Assembly: GCA_025936615.1 (NCBI GenBank)
Contig: JAICSZ010000120.1
Span: 1 to 6,915, forward strand
Source: Pedococcus sp.
Lineage (GTDB): Bacteria; Actinomycetota; Actinomycetes; Actinomycetales; Dermatophilaceae
Length of the DNA stretch: 6,915 bases
Direction of reading: 5' to 3'
Every line of letters begins with the position of its first letter. Within the stretch, counting starts at the first letter, position 1. Below are positions 1 through 4,917 of the stretch, one piece after another. A program made the position numbers and the translations under genes. The notes beneath the pieces are model-generated. The model worked only from the letters and a program-made list of their open reading frames with translations. It made no database searches and had not been told where the DNA came from.

Positions 1-716
1 TCGAGCTTGGCGACCGCGAAGCCCTCACTGCCGGCCTCGACGAGGAAAGCGGTCATGCCGCGCGACGCGGGTAGGCGCGTGTCGGTGATGGCGAAGACGA
101 CGTAGGCACCGGCGACCCCAGCGTTGGTGATCCAGTTCTTGCTCCCGCTCAGGATCCAGCCGCCCGCGCCCTTGCGGGCACGCGTCCGCAGCGCGCCGAC
201 GTCCGAGCCGGCGTCGGGCTCGGTCAGGACCATCGTGCAGTGCCAGCCCTTCTCGATGATCCAGCGGGCCAGCTTCTTCTGCTCGTCGTTGCCGAGCAGG
301 TAGAGCAGCTTGCCGAAGGAGTAGGAGGCCGCGAACATCGCGATAGCGGGGTTGGCGCCGAGGACCATCTCGTTCATGGCCCACTTCAGGCTCGGGGGGG
401 CGACGGTGCCATCGAGCTGGCCGGGGACGTCGACGTTCCAGAAGCCGGAGTCGATGTAGGCCTGGTAGCTCTTCTTGAACGACTCGGGCATGGTCACCGA
501 GTAGGTCGCGGGGTCGTAGACCGGCGGGTTGCGGTCGGCGTCGGCGAACGACTCGGCCAGCTCGTGCTCGGAGAGCCGGGCGACCTCCTTGAGCATCTCC
601 CTGTCGGTGTCCGCGTCGACCTCGGCGTAGGCGCCGCGGCCCAGCACCTCCTGACGGCCGAAGACCTCGAACAGGTTGAACTCGAGGTCGCGCAGGTTGC
701 TCTTGTAGTGCCCCAT
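1..716 (-). CDS. Acyl-CoA dehydrogenase, FadE5-like N-terminus (partial, 3' end outside window)
   Basis: Oxidises acyl-CoA to trans-2-enoyl-CoA with FAD, the first step of fatty-acid beta-oxidation in the cytosol. The frame opens at ATG 716 (MGHYKSN...) and stays open for 238 codons to the window edge, so the C-terminal domain is not visible. GAGGGG lies 9 nt before the ATG (726-731), a good ribosome binding site. Residues 1-174 match what I remember of mycobacterial FadE5: MxHYKSNxRD start, LEFNLFEVFG, DRNPPV(Y/F)DP, VAPPS, VLGANP, and the flavin/substrate motif LTEPDAGSDVG at about 164-174. From about residue 175 the sequence instead reads like short-chain or isovaleryl acyl-CoA dehydrogenases: ALRTRA, then GSKNWITNAG at 191-200, YVVFAITD, RGMTAFLVE. 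FadE5 proteins have VKRFITSA and a longer loop there. This may be a true mosaic or an assembly join at a conserved motif. Family call is sure; subfamily and exact substrate are not. Two palindromes upstream suggest repressor control. Confidence 0.88.
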   Translation of the reverse strand, partial: MGHYKSNLRDLEFNLFEVFGRQEVLGRGAYAEVDADTDREMLKEVARLSEHELAESFADADRNPPVYDPATYSVTMPESFKKSYQAYIDSGFWNVDVPGQLDGTVAPPSLKWAMNEMVLGANPAIAMFAASYSFGKLLYLLGNDEQKKLARWIIEKGWHCTMVLTEPDAGSDVGALRTRARKGAGGWILSGSKNWITNAGVAGAYVVFAITDTRLPASRGMTAFLVEAGSEGFAVAKL

Positions 717-760
717 GGTCGGTAACCCCTCACAGGTCGTGACATCGGTGTCGCCGGCCG

Positions 761-799
761 TACTGGCCGGTAACTTCCATGGTGCTACCCGCGGGTAAC
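761..799. promoter_or_regulatory. Tandem palindromic operator candidates upstream of the acyl-CoA dehydrogenase
   Basis: TACCCGCGGGTA at 786-797 is a perfect 12-bp palindrome. TACTGGCCGGTA at 761-772 is the same kind of site with one unpaired position. Both are followed by AC, giving the shared form TAC(C/T)(C/G)GC(G/C)GGTAAC, and they lie 25 bp apart. They sit 45-80 bp upstream of the acyl-CoA dehydrogenase start, where its promoter should be. Paired palindromes of this size suit a dimeric repressor such as a TetR-family fatty-acid regulator; that identity is inference. Confidence 0.5.
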
Positions 800-823
800 A
801 AATGCAAGCGGTTCCTTCGATCC

Positions 824-893
824 GCCCCGCGCGAGTCTTTGAGCGATCTGGCGTGCCATGACCCGTCAAACCACTCAAGGACTCGTGCGGGGC
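824..893 (+). other. Long stem-loop (20-bp stem, 30-nt loop), candidate structured RNA
   Basis: The arm at 824-843 (GCCCCGCGCGAGTCTTTGAG) pairs along all 20 positions with 874-893 (CTCAAGGACTCGTGCGGGGC). Eighteen pairs are Watson-Crick. The other two, G831-T886 and T838-G879, are G-U wobbles in plus-strand RNA but would be C-A mismatches in minus-strand RNA, so the structure favours plus-strand transcription. The 30-nt loop (844-873) contains a small inverted repeat TGGC-GT-GCCA at 849-858. There is no T-run after the stem. The element lies between two divergent genes and ends 20 nt before the likely -10 box of the next gene, so it may be a small RNA, a terminator or a protein-binding DNA repeat. 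I do not recognise a known family. Confidence 0.55.
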
Positions 894-904
894 AGGGAAC
901 TGGG

Positions 905-917
905 CCACGCGGCATAC
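905..917 (-). repeat. 13-mer GTATGCCGCGTGG, copy 1 (intergenic)
   Basis: Reverse-complement copy of a 13-base word found four times in the window. It lies just before the DUF6584-like gene and overlaps its likely -10 box. Confidence 0.6.
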
Positions 918-918
918 T
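913..918 (+). promoter_or_regulatory. -10 box of a leaderless promoter for the DUF6584-like gene
   Basis: CATACT is followed by 7 nt and then GTG 926, with no Shine-Dalgarno sequence. Transcription would start at or next to the start codon. No clear -35 hexamer is visible 16-18 bp upstream. The hexamer overlaps a copy of the recurring 13-mer (905-917). Confidence 0.45.
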
Positions 919-925
919 CACCACC

Positions 926-1474
926 GTGAGCGACCAGAGCGAGGGCCAGCCGCGCGACCCGGGGAGCGCCGGGGGGCCGCCCGCGACGGAGCACCACAGC
1001 GCAGCGGTGCAGCGGGCCCGCGCCGATGTCGCGGCGGGGCGCGAGTGGAAGGCACGCGACCGGCTCGTCGGGCACCTGGCCGACCGCTACGACGCCGAGG
1101 CGCTCGAGCTGCTCGGCGAGGTGCACTACGCGATGCGCGACCTGCCGTCGGCGGGAGCGGCCTGGTTCGGGACCAACCGGCGCGGCAAGGACGTCGACGA
1201 GGCCGTGGAGGCATGGCGCGAGCGGCACGCCGACCAGTTCGGCCAGATGTGGCGGTCCCTGCCCCGCACGGTCCGCGACCGGGAGGGCAACAAGCGGGTG
1301 GACGCGTTGCGGGCTCGAGCCGAGCGGGATGCGCCGGCGCCCGTGTCCGCCCCTGCCACGGCCAAGGGCGGAGTCGATGCCGCCGTGGTCATCGCCGTCC
1401 TCGTGGGCATCCTGTTCGTGGCCTGCGCGCTGGTCGGCCTGGTCACCGTGCTCAGGTGGATCGTGCCGGGCTGA
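926..1474 (+). CDS. DUF6584-like protein with TPR-like region and C-terminal membrane anchor
   Basis: A 182-residue protein of unknown function. Residues 26-81 (RARADVAAGREWKARDRL, then EALELLGEVHYAMRDLPSAGAAWF) match the pattern I associate with the actinobacterial DUF6584 family, which resembles a short tetratricopeptide helix pair (ageing/workload-type A-W repeats). Residues 1-25 are polar, Gly/Pro-rich and probably disordered. Residues 136-149 form an Ala/Pro linker, and 150-179 (VDAAVVIAVLVGILFVACAL onward) form one strong membrane helix. There is no signal peptide, so I expect a C-tail-anchored protein with its domain in the cytosol. I chose GTG 926 over an in-frame ATG at 779 because a -10-like CATACT lies 7 nt upstream, the family region follows it directly, and the extension would run through the 824-893 stem-loop. 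No neighbour suggests a specific role. Confidence 0.75.
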   Translation: MSDQSEGQPRDPGSAGGPPATEHHSAAVQRARADVAAGREWKARDRLVGHLADRYDAEALELLGEVHYAMRDLPSAGAAWFGTNRRGKDVDEAVEAWRERHADQFGQMWRSLPRTVRDREGNKRVDALRARAERDAPAPVSAPATAKGGVDAAVVIAVLVGILFVACALVGLVTVLRWIVPG

Positions 1475-1535
1475 GCGAGCGCAGGGAAGGCGGCCGGCGT
1501 CGGCGTGGGACCGCGGCGTAGTCGGTGCCGCGTGT

Positions 1536-1541
1536 CACTCT
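1536..1541 (+). promoter_or_regulatory. Weak -10 box of a leaderless promoter for the CxxC protein
   Basis: CACTCT lies 6 nt before ATG 1548, and no Shine-Dalgarno sequence is present in the 74-nt gap after the preceding gene. The spacing matches five other genes in the window, but the hexamer is a poor match to TANNNT. Confidence 0.3.
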
Positions 1542-1547
1542 CGGTGC

Positions 1548-1739
1548 ATGGACAAGATCGCCGACGTGCTGCTCCTGGACGCCGTCCAGGCGTGGTGCGA
1601 GGAGTGTGGCGCCGAGCAGCTGCTGGTGCCTGCCGAGGACGAGGGTGCCGCGGGCGGCCTGTGCTGCACGGTGTGCGACGCGGCCGTGTTCGTGGTGCAG
1701 GTGGTCGAGGCGCCCTCCTCGTTGCGCCGCACAGCCTGA
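1548..1739 (+). CDS. Small protein with two CxxC motifs (zinc-ribbon-like)
   Basis: A 63-residue protein I do not recognise. It has two cysteine knuckles, W16-C17-E-E-C20-G and C39-C40-T-V-C43-D, about 20 residues apart, each followed by a small or acidic residue. This is the layout of a minimal zinc ribbon, with C17, C20, C40 and C43 as likely ligands and C39 as an extra cysteine. The predicted strand A46-V53 (AVFVVQVV) after the second knuckle fits that fold. There is no membrane segment or signal. The codons are strongly GC-ending, which supports real coding. It sits alone between two promoters and is followed 24 nt later by a strong hairpin, so it is probably monocistronic. It is next to a nickel permease gene, but the hairpin separates them and I see no firm functional link. 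Confidence 0.68.
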   Translation: MDKIADVLLLDAVQAWCEECGAEQLLVPAEDEGAAGGLCCTVCDAAVFVVQVVEAPSSLRRTA

Positions 1740-1751
1740 GCGCAGCAGCTC

Positions 1752-1764
1752 GTATGCCGCGTGG
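1752..1764 (+). repeat. 13-mer GTATGCCGCGTGG, copy 2 (intergenic)
   Basis: Exact copy 13 nt after the CxxC protein's stop; its last base is the first base of the terminator-like hairpin. Confidence 0.6.
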
Positions 1765-1786
1765 CCGAGCCGCGCGGCGGCTCGGC
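1764..1786 (+). terminator. Strong hairpin, likely terminator after the CxxC protein gene
   Basis: GCCGAGCCGC (1764-1773) pairs perfectly with GCGGCTCGGC (1777-1786) around a 3-nt loop, 24 nt after the stop at 1739. There is no T-run, which is common for actinobacterial terminators. A copy of the 13-mer repeat (1752-1764) abuts the stem. Confidence 0.55.
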
Positions 1787-1827
1787 GCACCGGCCGGCCG
1801 GGCTGAGCAGGCGGCAGCCACTGCTTA

Positions 1828-1844
1828 TTGCAAACGACTTGCAA
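1828..1844. promoter_or_regulatory. Nur box (nickel-responsive Fur-family operator) upstream of the NiCoT gene
   Basis: TTGCAA-ACGAC-TTGCAA is an exact match to the Nur-box form TTGCAA-N5-TTGCAA as I remember it from Streptomyces coelicolor, where nickel-bound Nur represses nickel uptake. The second half-site (1839-1844) is also the best -35 for the -10 box TAGGTT at 1863, so bound repressor would block RNA polymerase. The site lies 30 nt before the start of a nickel/cobalt permease gene. Confidence 0.75.
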
Positions 1845-1868
1845 CAAGGGACCGGTGAGCCGTAGGTT
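1839..1868 (+). promoter_or_regulatory. Leaderless promoter of the NiCoT gene
   Basis: TTGCAA (1839-1844), an 18-bp spacer and TAGGTT (1863-1868) are followed by 6 nt and GTG 1875. No Shine-Dalgarno sequence is present, so the transcript should begin at or near the start codon. Confidence 0.55.
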
Positions 1869-1874
1869 CGAGCG

Positions 1875-2984
1875 GTGACGGTGACGACGGTGCGCGAGAC
1901 GGTGCGCCGGGTGGGCAGGAGGCTCACCCGCAGGGAGTGGACCTCGATTGCCGGCATGGCGGCCTTCGTCCTCGCGCTGCACGTCGTCGGGTGGGGAACG
2001 CTGGCCGGCCTCGTCGCCCCGGAGCACTACCAGCTGGGCACCGGCGAGATCTTCGGCGTCGGGCTGGGCGTGACCGCGTACACGCTGGGCATGCGCCACG
2101 CCTTCGACGCCGACCACATCGCCGCCATCGACAACACCACCCGCAAGCTGATGTCCGAGGGGAAGCGCCCGCTCTCGGTGGGCTTCTGGTTCTCCCTCGG
2201 CCACTCGAGCATCGTGTTCGGCCTGTGCGCCCTGCTCGCCCTGGGTGTGCGGGCGCTGGCGGGCCAGGTCGAGGACAACGCCTCGACGCTGCAGCAGACG
2301 ACCGGCCTCATCGGGCTGGCCGTGTCCGGGACGTTCCTGCTGGCCATCGGGGTCATCAACCTCGTGGTCCTCGTCGGCATCGTCGGCGTCTTCCGGCGGA
2401 TGCGAGAGGGCACCTACAACGAGGCCGAGCTCGAGGACCAGCTCAACAACCGGGGCTTCATGAACCGGCTGCTCGGCGGGGTGACGCGTGCGGTGACCAA
2501 GCCGTGGCAGATGTACCCGGTTGGGCTGCTGTTCGGGCTCGGGTTCGACACGGCGACCGAGGTGGGCCTGCTCGTGCTCGCCGGTGGTGCTGCGGCGTTC
2601 TCGCTGCCCTGGTACGCGATCCTCACGCTGCCGATCCTGTTCGCGGCGGGGATGAGCCTGCTCGACACCATCGACGGCTGCTTCATGAACTTCGCCTACG
2701 GCTGGGCGTTCTCCAAGCCGGTCCGCAAGGTCTACTACAACATCACCATCACCGGCCTGTCCGTCGCAGTGGCGCTCATCATCGGCGGTGTCGAGCTGCT
2801 GTCCATCCTGACCGAGAAGCTCGACATCACCTCCGGGCCGCTCGCCGCGATCGGGGGGCTCGACCTCAACCACGTGGGGTACGCAATCGTCGCTCTGTTC
2901 GTCCTCACCTGGCTCGTCGCCGTGACCGTCTGGCGGGTCGGGCGCATCGAGGACCGCTGGAACGCCGACCTGCGCGAGGGCTGA
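1875..2984 (+). CDS. NiCoT-family high-affinity nickel/cobalt permease
   Basis: A 369-residue secondary transporter of the HoxN/NixA/NicT family that brings Ni2+ or Co2+ across the cell membrane. The family signature H-X4-D-H is present as RHAFDADHI at 74-82 (H75, D80, H81) in the predicted second helix. Other family motifs follow: SLGHSSIVF at 107-115, LGFDTATE at 222-229 and GMSLLDTIDG at 259-268. About eight hydrophobic segments are visible, with charged loops around 173-212 and a basic N-terminus (RRVGRRLTRREW). The length is typical. The GTG start is supported by the leaderless promoter 6 nt upstream. An exact Nur box overlaps that promoter, which argues for nickel as substrate and for repression when nickel is plentiful; cobalt transport cannot be excluded from sequence. 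No cobalamin or nickel-enzyme genes are in the window. Confidence 0.93.
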   Translation: MTVTTVRETVRRVGRRLTRREWTSIAGMAAFVLALHVVGWGTLAGLVAPEHYQLGTGEIFGVGLGVTAYTLGMRHAFDADHIAAIDNTTRKLMSEGKRPLSVGFWFSLGHSSIVFGLCALLALGVRALAGQVEDNASTLQQTTGLIGLAVSGTFLLAIGVINLVVLVGIVGVFRRMREGTYNEAELEDQLNNRGFMNRLLGGVTRAVTKPWQMYPVGLLFGLGFDTATEVGLLVLAGGAAAFSLPWYAILTLPILFAAGMSLLDTIDGCFMNFAYGWAFSKPVRKVYYNITITGLSVAVALIIGGVELLSILTEKLDITSGPLAAIGGLDLNHVGYAIVALFVLTWLVAVTVWRVGRIEDRWNADLREG

Positions 2985-3010
2985 CAGGGTTGGCGCGAGG
3001 TTCGGTCGAG

Positions 3011-3133
3011 GTGAGCGAGGTCGACGTGAGCGCGCTCGGGACCAACGTGACCATCCCCGAGCTCGTGGCGATGGTCAACGCCGCCGCGGACCTGGCAGGC
3101 ACGCTGTGGGGTGGCCACCGCGGCCTGTCCTGA
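3011..3133 (+). CDS. Possible 40-residue protein downstream of the nickel permease
   Basis: A small frame from GTG 3011 to TGA 3131-3133, starting 26 nt after the permease stop. I do not recognise it. In its favour, about 38 of 40 codons end in G or C and the peptide looks like a real protein: VSEVDVSALGTNVTIPELVA continues into an amphipathic stretch (MVNAAADLAGTLW), then GGHRGLS. There is no membrane helix, and the single histidine is not a metal motif. The ribosome binding site is weak (GAGGT-like sequence just upstream), and an in-frame GTG at 3026 could serve instead. It may be translated from the permease transcript. Existence is uncertain, as GC bias alone can mimic coding over 120 nt. 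Confidence 0.45.
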   Translation: MSEVDVSALGTNVTIPELVAMVNAAADLAGTLWGGHRGLS

Positions 3134-3156
3134 GCGGGCATTCGCCAGGCCACGTT

Positions 3157-3171
3157 CCAGCCCAGGGCTGG
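3157..3171 (-). terminator. Short inverted repeat downstream of tRNA-Gly, weak terminator candidate
   Basis: CCAGCCCAGGGCTGG is palindromic over 7-bp arms around one base (a 6-bp stem with a 3-nt loop in RNA). It lies 27 bp beyond the tRNA 3' end and 24 bp beyond the small plus-strand frame, so it could serve either strand. No T-run follows. Confidence 0.3.
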
Positions 3172-3198
3172 GCAGAAGGTGTCGGGGCCCATCTGCGT

Positions 3199-3272
3199 TG
3201 GAGCCGATGACGGGAATCGAACCCGCGTGTCCAGCTTGGGAAGCTGGCGCTCTACCATTGAGCTACATCGGC
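3199..3272 (-). tRNA. tRNA-Gly (anticodon CCC), CCA encoded
   Basis: Read on the minus strand, the acceptor stem GCCGATG (3272-3266) pairs with CATCGGC (3209-3203). The D-arm GCTC-AATGGTA-GAGC follows, then the anticodon stem CCAGC/GCTGG around the loop TTCCCAA, giving anticodon CCC (decodes GGG). The T-loop is TTCGATT. The discriminator base is T, and CCA (3201-3199) is encoded in the DNA. It is 71 nt without CCA. It sits divergently next to dcd, a pairing I recall from other actinobacteria. Confidence 0.97.
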
Positions 3273-3274
3273 GA

Positions 3275-3294
3275 GCACCGCCACCGGGCGGTGC
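3275..3294 (-). other. Perfect hairpin in the tRNA-Gly 5' leader
   Basis: GCACCGCC (3275-3282) and GGCGGTGC (3287-3294) form an 8-bp stem with a 4-nt loop, ending 2 nt before the mature tRNA 5' end. In the precursor it would sit directly beside the RNase P cleavage site. A -10-like TAGACT lies just upstream (3302-3307, minus), so the hairpin should be part of the transcript. Confidence 0.55.
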
Positions 3295-3301
3295 GGCAGG
3301 C

Positions 3302-3307
3302 AGTCTA
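3302..3307 (-). promoter_or_regulatory. -10 box of the tRNA-Gly promoter
   Basis: TAGACT on the minus strand lies 29 nt upstream of the tRNA 5' end, leaving room for a leader of about 20 nt that is mostly the 3275-3294 hairpin. No clear -35 hexamer is visible. Confidence 0.4.
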
Positions 3308-3352
3308 ACCGACCACCAGCGCGGCCCGGACCGCCCCCGAAGCACCCCGCGT

Positions 3353-3358
3353 TAGTCT
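3353..3358 (+). promoter_or_regulatory. -10 box of a leaderless promoter for the dcd operon
   Basis: TAGTCT is followed by 6 nt (CTCCCC) and GTG 3365, with no Shine-Dalgarno sequence. The layout is the same as at the NiCoT gene. It would drive dcd, cutA and the hydrolase. Confidence 0.5.
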
Positions 3359-3364
3359 CTCCCC

Positions 3365-3940
3365 GTGCTGCTGAGCGACCGCGACATCCTGGCCGAGATC
3401 GACAAGGGCAGGGTCGTCCTCGACCCCTGGGACCCGGACATGGTCCAGCCCTCCAGCGTCGACGTCCGGCTCGACCGGTACTTCCGGCTGTTCGACAACC
3501 ACAAGTACCCCTACATCGACCCGGCGGAGGAGCAGCCGGAGCTCACCCGCCTCGTCGAGGTCGACAAGGGAGAGCCGTTCGTGCTGCACCCGGGAGAGTT
3601 CGTGCTCGGCTCGATCTACGAGACGGTCACCCTGCCCGACGACGTCGCCGCGCGCGTCGAGGGCAAGTCGAGCCTCGGCCGTCTCGGCCTGCTCACCCAC
3701 GCGACCGCCGGTTTCGTCGACCCAGGCTTCACCGGTCACGTCACGCTCGAGCTGTCCAACGTCGCCACCCTCCCGATCAAGCTGTGGCCGGGCATGAAGG
3801 TCGGCCAGCTCTGCTTCTTCCGCCTGTCCAGCCCGGTCGAGAACCTCTACGGCTCGACGAAGTACGGCTCCCACTACCAAGGGCAGCGCGGGCCAACGGC
3901 GAGCCGGTCCTTCAAGAGCTTCCACACCACCGAGGTCTGA
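3365..3940 (+). CDS. dcd: dCTP deaminase (probably dUMP-forming)
   Basis: Deaminates dCTP in the pathway to dTMP. The close relatives in Mycobacterium tuberculosis and Methanocaldococcus jannaschii also hydrolyse the dUTP product, giving dUMP directly and avoiding free dUTP. The 191-residue length is typical. Motifs in order: MLLSDRDI at the start, QPSSVDVRL at 28-36, the active-site block [10 protein letters not shown] at 100-109 (S102, R106), [20 protein letters not shown] at 111-130 with the catalytic glutamate E129, and the C-terminal lid [15 protein letters not shown] at 167-181. The fold is the trimeric dUTPase/Dcd barrel. A115 and the HATAG context resemble the bifunctional M. tuberculosis enzyme, so I favour dUMP formation, but this is inference. 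GTG is the start because a -10 box lies 6 nt upstream. The stop TGA directly abuts the GTG of cutA. Confidence 0.96.
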   Translation: MLLSDRDILAEIDKGRVVLDPWDPDMVQPSSVDVRLDRYFRLFDNHKYPYIDPAEEQPELTRLVEVDKGEPFVLHPGEFVLGSIYETVTLPDDVAARVEGKSSLGRLGLLTHATAGFVDPGFTGHVTLELSNVATLPIKLWPGMKVGQLCFFRLSSPVENLYGSTKYGSHYQGQRGPTASRSFKSFHTTEV

Positions 3941-4276
3941 GTGCCGTCTGCGGACCAGCCCGCCCTGCTCGAGGTGCGGATCAGCGCCCCCGACGCCGAG
4001 GTGGCCCAGGCCCTCGCCGACCTGCTCGTAGGGGAACGCCTCGCCGCCTGCGCGCAGCTCGTGCCCATCACGAGCACCTACCGGTGGCAGGGCGCGGTGG
4101 AGACCGAGCCAGAGGTCCTCGTCCTGGCCAAGACCACGGCGGCGAGGTTCGCTGCAATCTGTGCGCGCGTGCGCGCCGAACATCCCTACGACAACCCCGA
4201 GATCCTCGCCCTGCCAGTGGCCGCCGCAGCGGAGCCGTATGCCGCGTGGCTGGCTGACGCGGTCAGCGAGGACTGA
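3941..4276 (+). CDS. cutA: CutA-family divalent cation tolerance protein
   Basis: A 111-residue member of the CutA1 family, small trimeric PII-like proteins linked genetically to copper and divalent metal tolerance in Escherichia coli; their molecular role is unsettled. Family motifs are clear: LLVGERLAACAQLVP at 28-42 with C37, STYRWQGAVE at 45-54 and HPYDNPEILALPV at 81-93. Length and motif spacing are normal. The GTG start follows the dcd stop with no gap (TGAGTG), and GAGG at 3932-3935 could serve as ribosome binding site, so translation is probably coupled to dcd. The Y100 codon is TAT, rare here, and lies inside a copy of the recurring 13-mer (4237-4249). Confidence 0.94.
   Translation: MPSADQPALLEVRISAPDAEVAQALADLLVGERLAACAQLVPITSTYRWQGAVETEPEVLVLAKTTAARFAAICARVRAEHPYDNPEILALPVAAAAEPYAAWLADAVSED
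4237..4249 (+). repeat. 13-mer GTATGCCGCGTGG, copy 3 (inside cutA)
   Basis: Exact copy in the codons for P-Y-A-A-W of cutA. It uses TAT for tyrosine, although nearly all other tyrosines in the window use TAC. Confidence 0.6.
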
Positions 4277-4290
4277 GTGGCAGGAGACCG

Positions 4291-4917
4291 GTGCCCGCCC
4301 CCCAGCTGACTTGGCACGCCGAGCCCGACCAACCCGAGGGCGTCGTGCTCGTCCTGCACGGCGGCAAGAGTCGCAGCCGCAGCGCCACCAGTCGGTGGCA
4401 ACCCGCGGTCTGGTGGATGCGTCCGTTCGCCGACGCCGTGGCCGAGGCGGGCGAGGGCAAGGTCGCGGTCGCGCGGCTGCGCTACGCCGTCCGCGGCTGG
4501 AACGGTGCCGACGCCAGCCCGCTCGCCGACGCCCACAACGCGCTCGAGCAGCTGGCCGCGGGTCACTCCGGCGTTCCGATCGGCCTGCTCGGGCACTCCA
4601 TGGGTGGCCGGGTCGCGCTCCACCTCGCAGACGACGAGCGGGTCCGCGCCGTCGCGGCCCTCGCTCCGTGGGTCGAGCGGCCCGACACTGCCCACACGCA
4701 CCCGGGGCTCCACGCCCTCGTCATGCACGGCACCGCGGACCGCGTCACCTCGGCGAAGGCGTCCCGCCTGATGGCCGACGCCATGGCGGCGCAGGGCGCC
4801 GACGTGACCTACGAGTCGGTCGCGGGGGCGACGCACTCCATGCTGCGTCCCTACCGCCGGTGGCGTGAGGAGCCCGCGGACTTCCTCGTGCACTGGCTCA
4901 CTTCCGACGGCGACTAA
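4291..4917 (+). CDS. Alpha/beta-fold hydrolase (dienelactone hydrolase-like)
   Basis: A 208-residue cytosolic serine hydrolase of unknown substrate. The fold's landmarks are in order: strand and oxyanion loop VVLVLHGG at 18-25, nucleophile elbow GHSMGG at 101-106 with S103, acid HGTADRVT at 146-153 with D150, and H182 in GATHSML at 179-185. The triad S103-D150-H182 is therefore complete. The insert KSRSRSATSRWQPAVWW at 26-42 lies where many members have a lid. There is no signal peptide or membrane segment. The GTG start has AGGAGA just upstream (4282-4287), with short spacing, and lies 14 nt after the cutA stop, so it is the third gene of the dcd operon. Its stop TAA (4915-4917) overlaps the stop of the convergent lyase-like gene. 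The substrate cannot be named from sequence. Confidence 0.85.
   Translation: MPAPQLTWHAEPDQPEGVVLVLHGGKSRSRSATSRWQPAVWWMRPFADAVAEAGEGKVAVARLRYAVRGWNGADASPLADAHNALEQLAAGHSGVPIGLLGHSMGGRVALHLADDERVRAVAALAPWVERPDTAHTHPGLHALVMHGTADRVTSAKASRLMADAMAAQGADVTYESVAGATHSMLRPYRRWREEPADFLVHWLTSDGD

Noticed and set aside
779..925. Upstream ATG extension of the DUF6584-like gene
   Set aside because: The 49 extra residues show no family similarity, cross the 20-bp stem-loop, and GTG 926 has a -10 box at the spacing used by five other genes.
1512..1532. CGCGGC/GCCGCG inverted repeat before the CxxC protein
   Set aside because: Only six pairs around a 9-nt loop, too weak in this composition to call a terminator or operator.
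1452..2873. Long open frame (473 codons) antisense to the nickel permease gene
   Set aside because: It is rich in Arg, Glu, Gln and His without family motifs, as expected from the complement of a GC-rich gene, and the sense strand encodes a clear NiCoT protein.
3185..3190. GGGCCC palindrome near the tRNA 3' side
   Set aside because: A 6-bp palindrome is expected often in DNA this GC-rich, and nothing else marks it as a site.
3305..4183. Open frame of 292 codons antisense to dcd and cutA
   Set aside because: Both sense genes have full family motifs; the antisense product is low-complexity and acidic and basic by turns with no recognisable domain.
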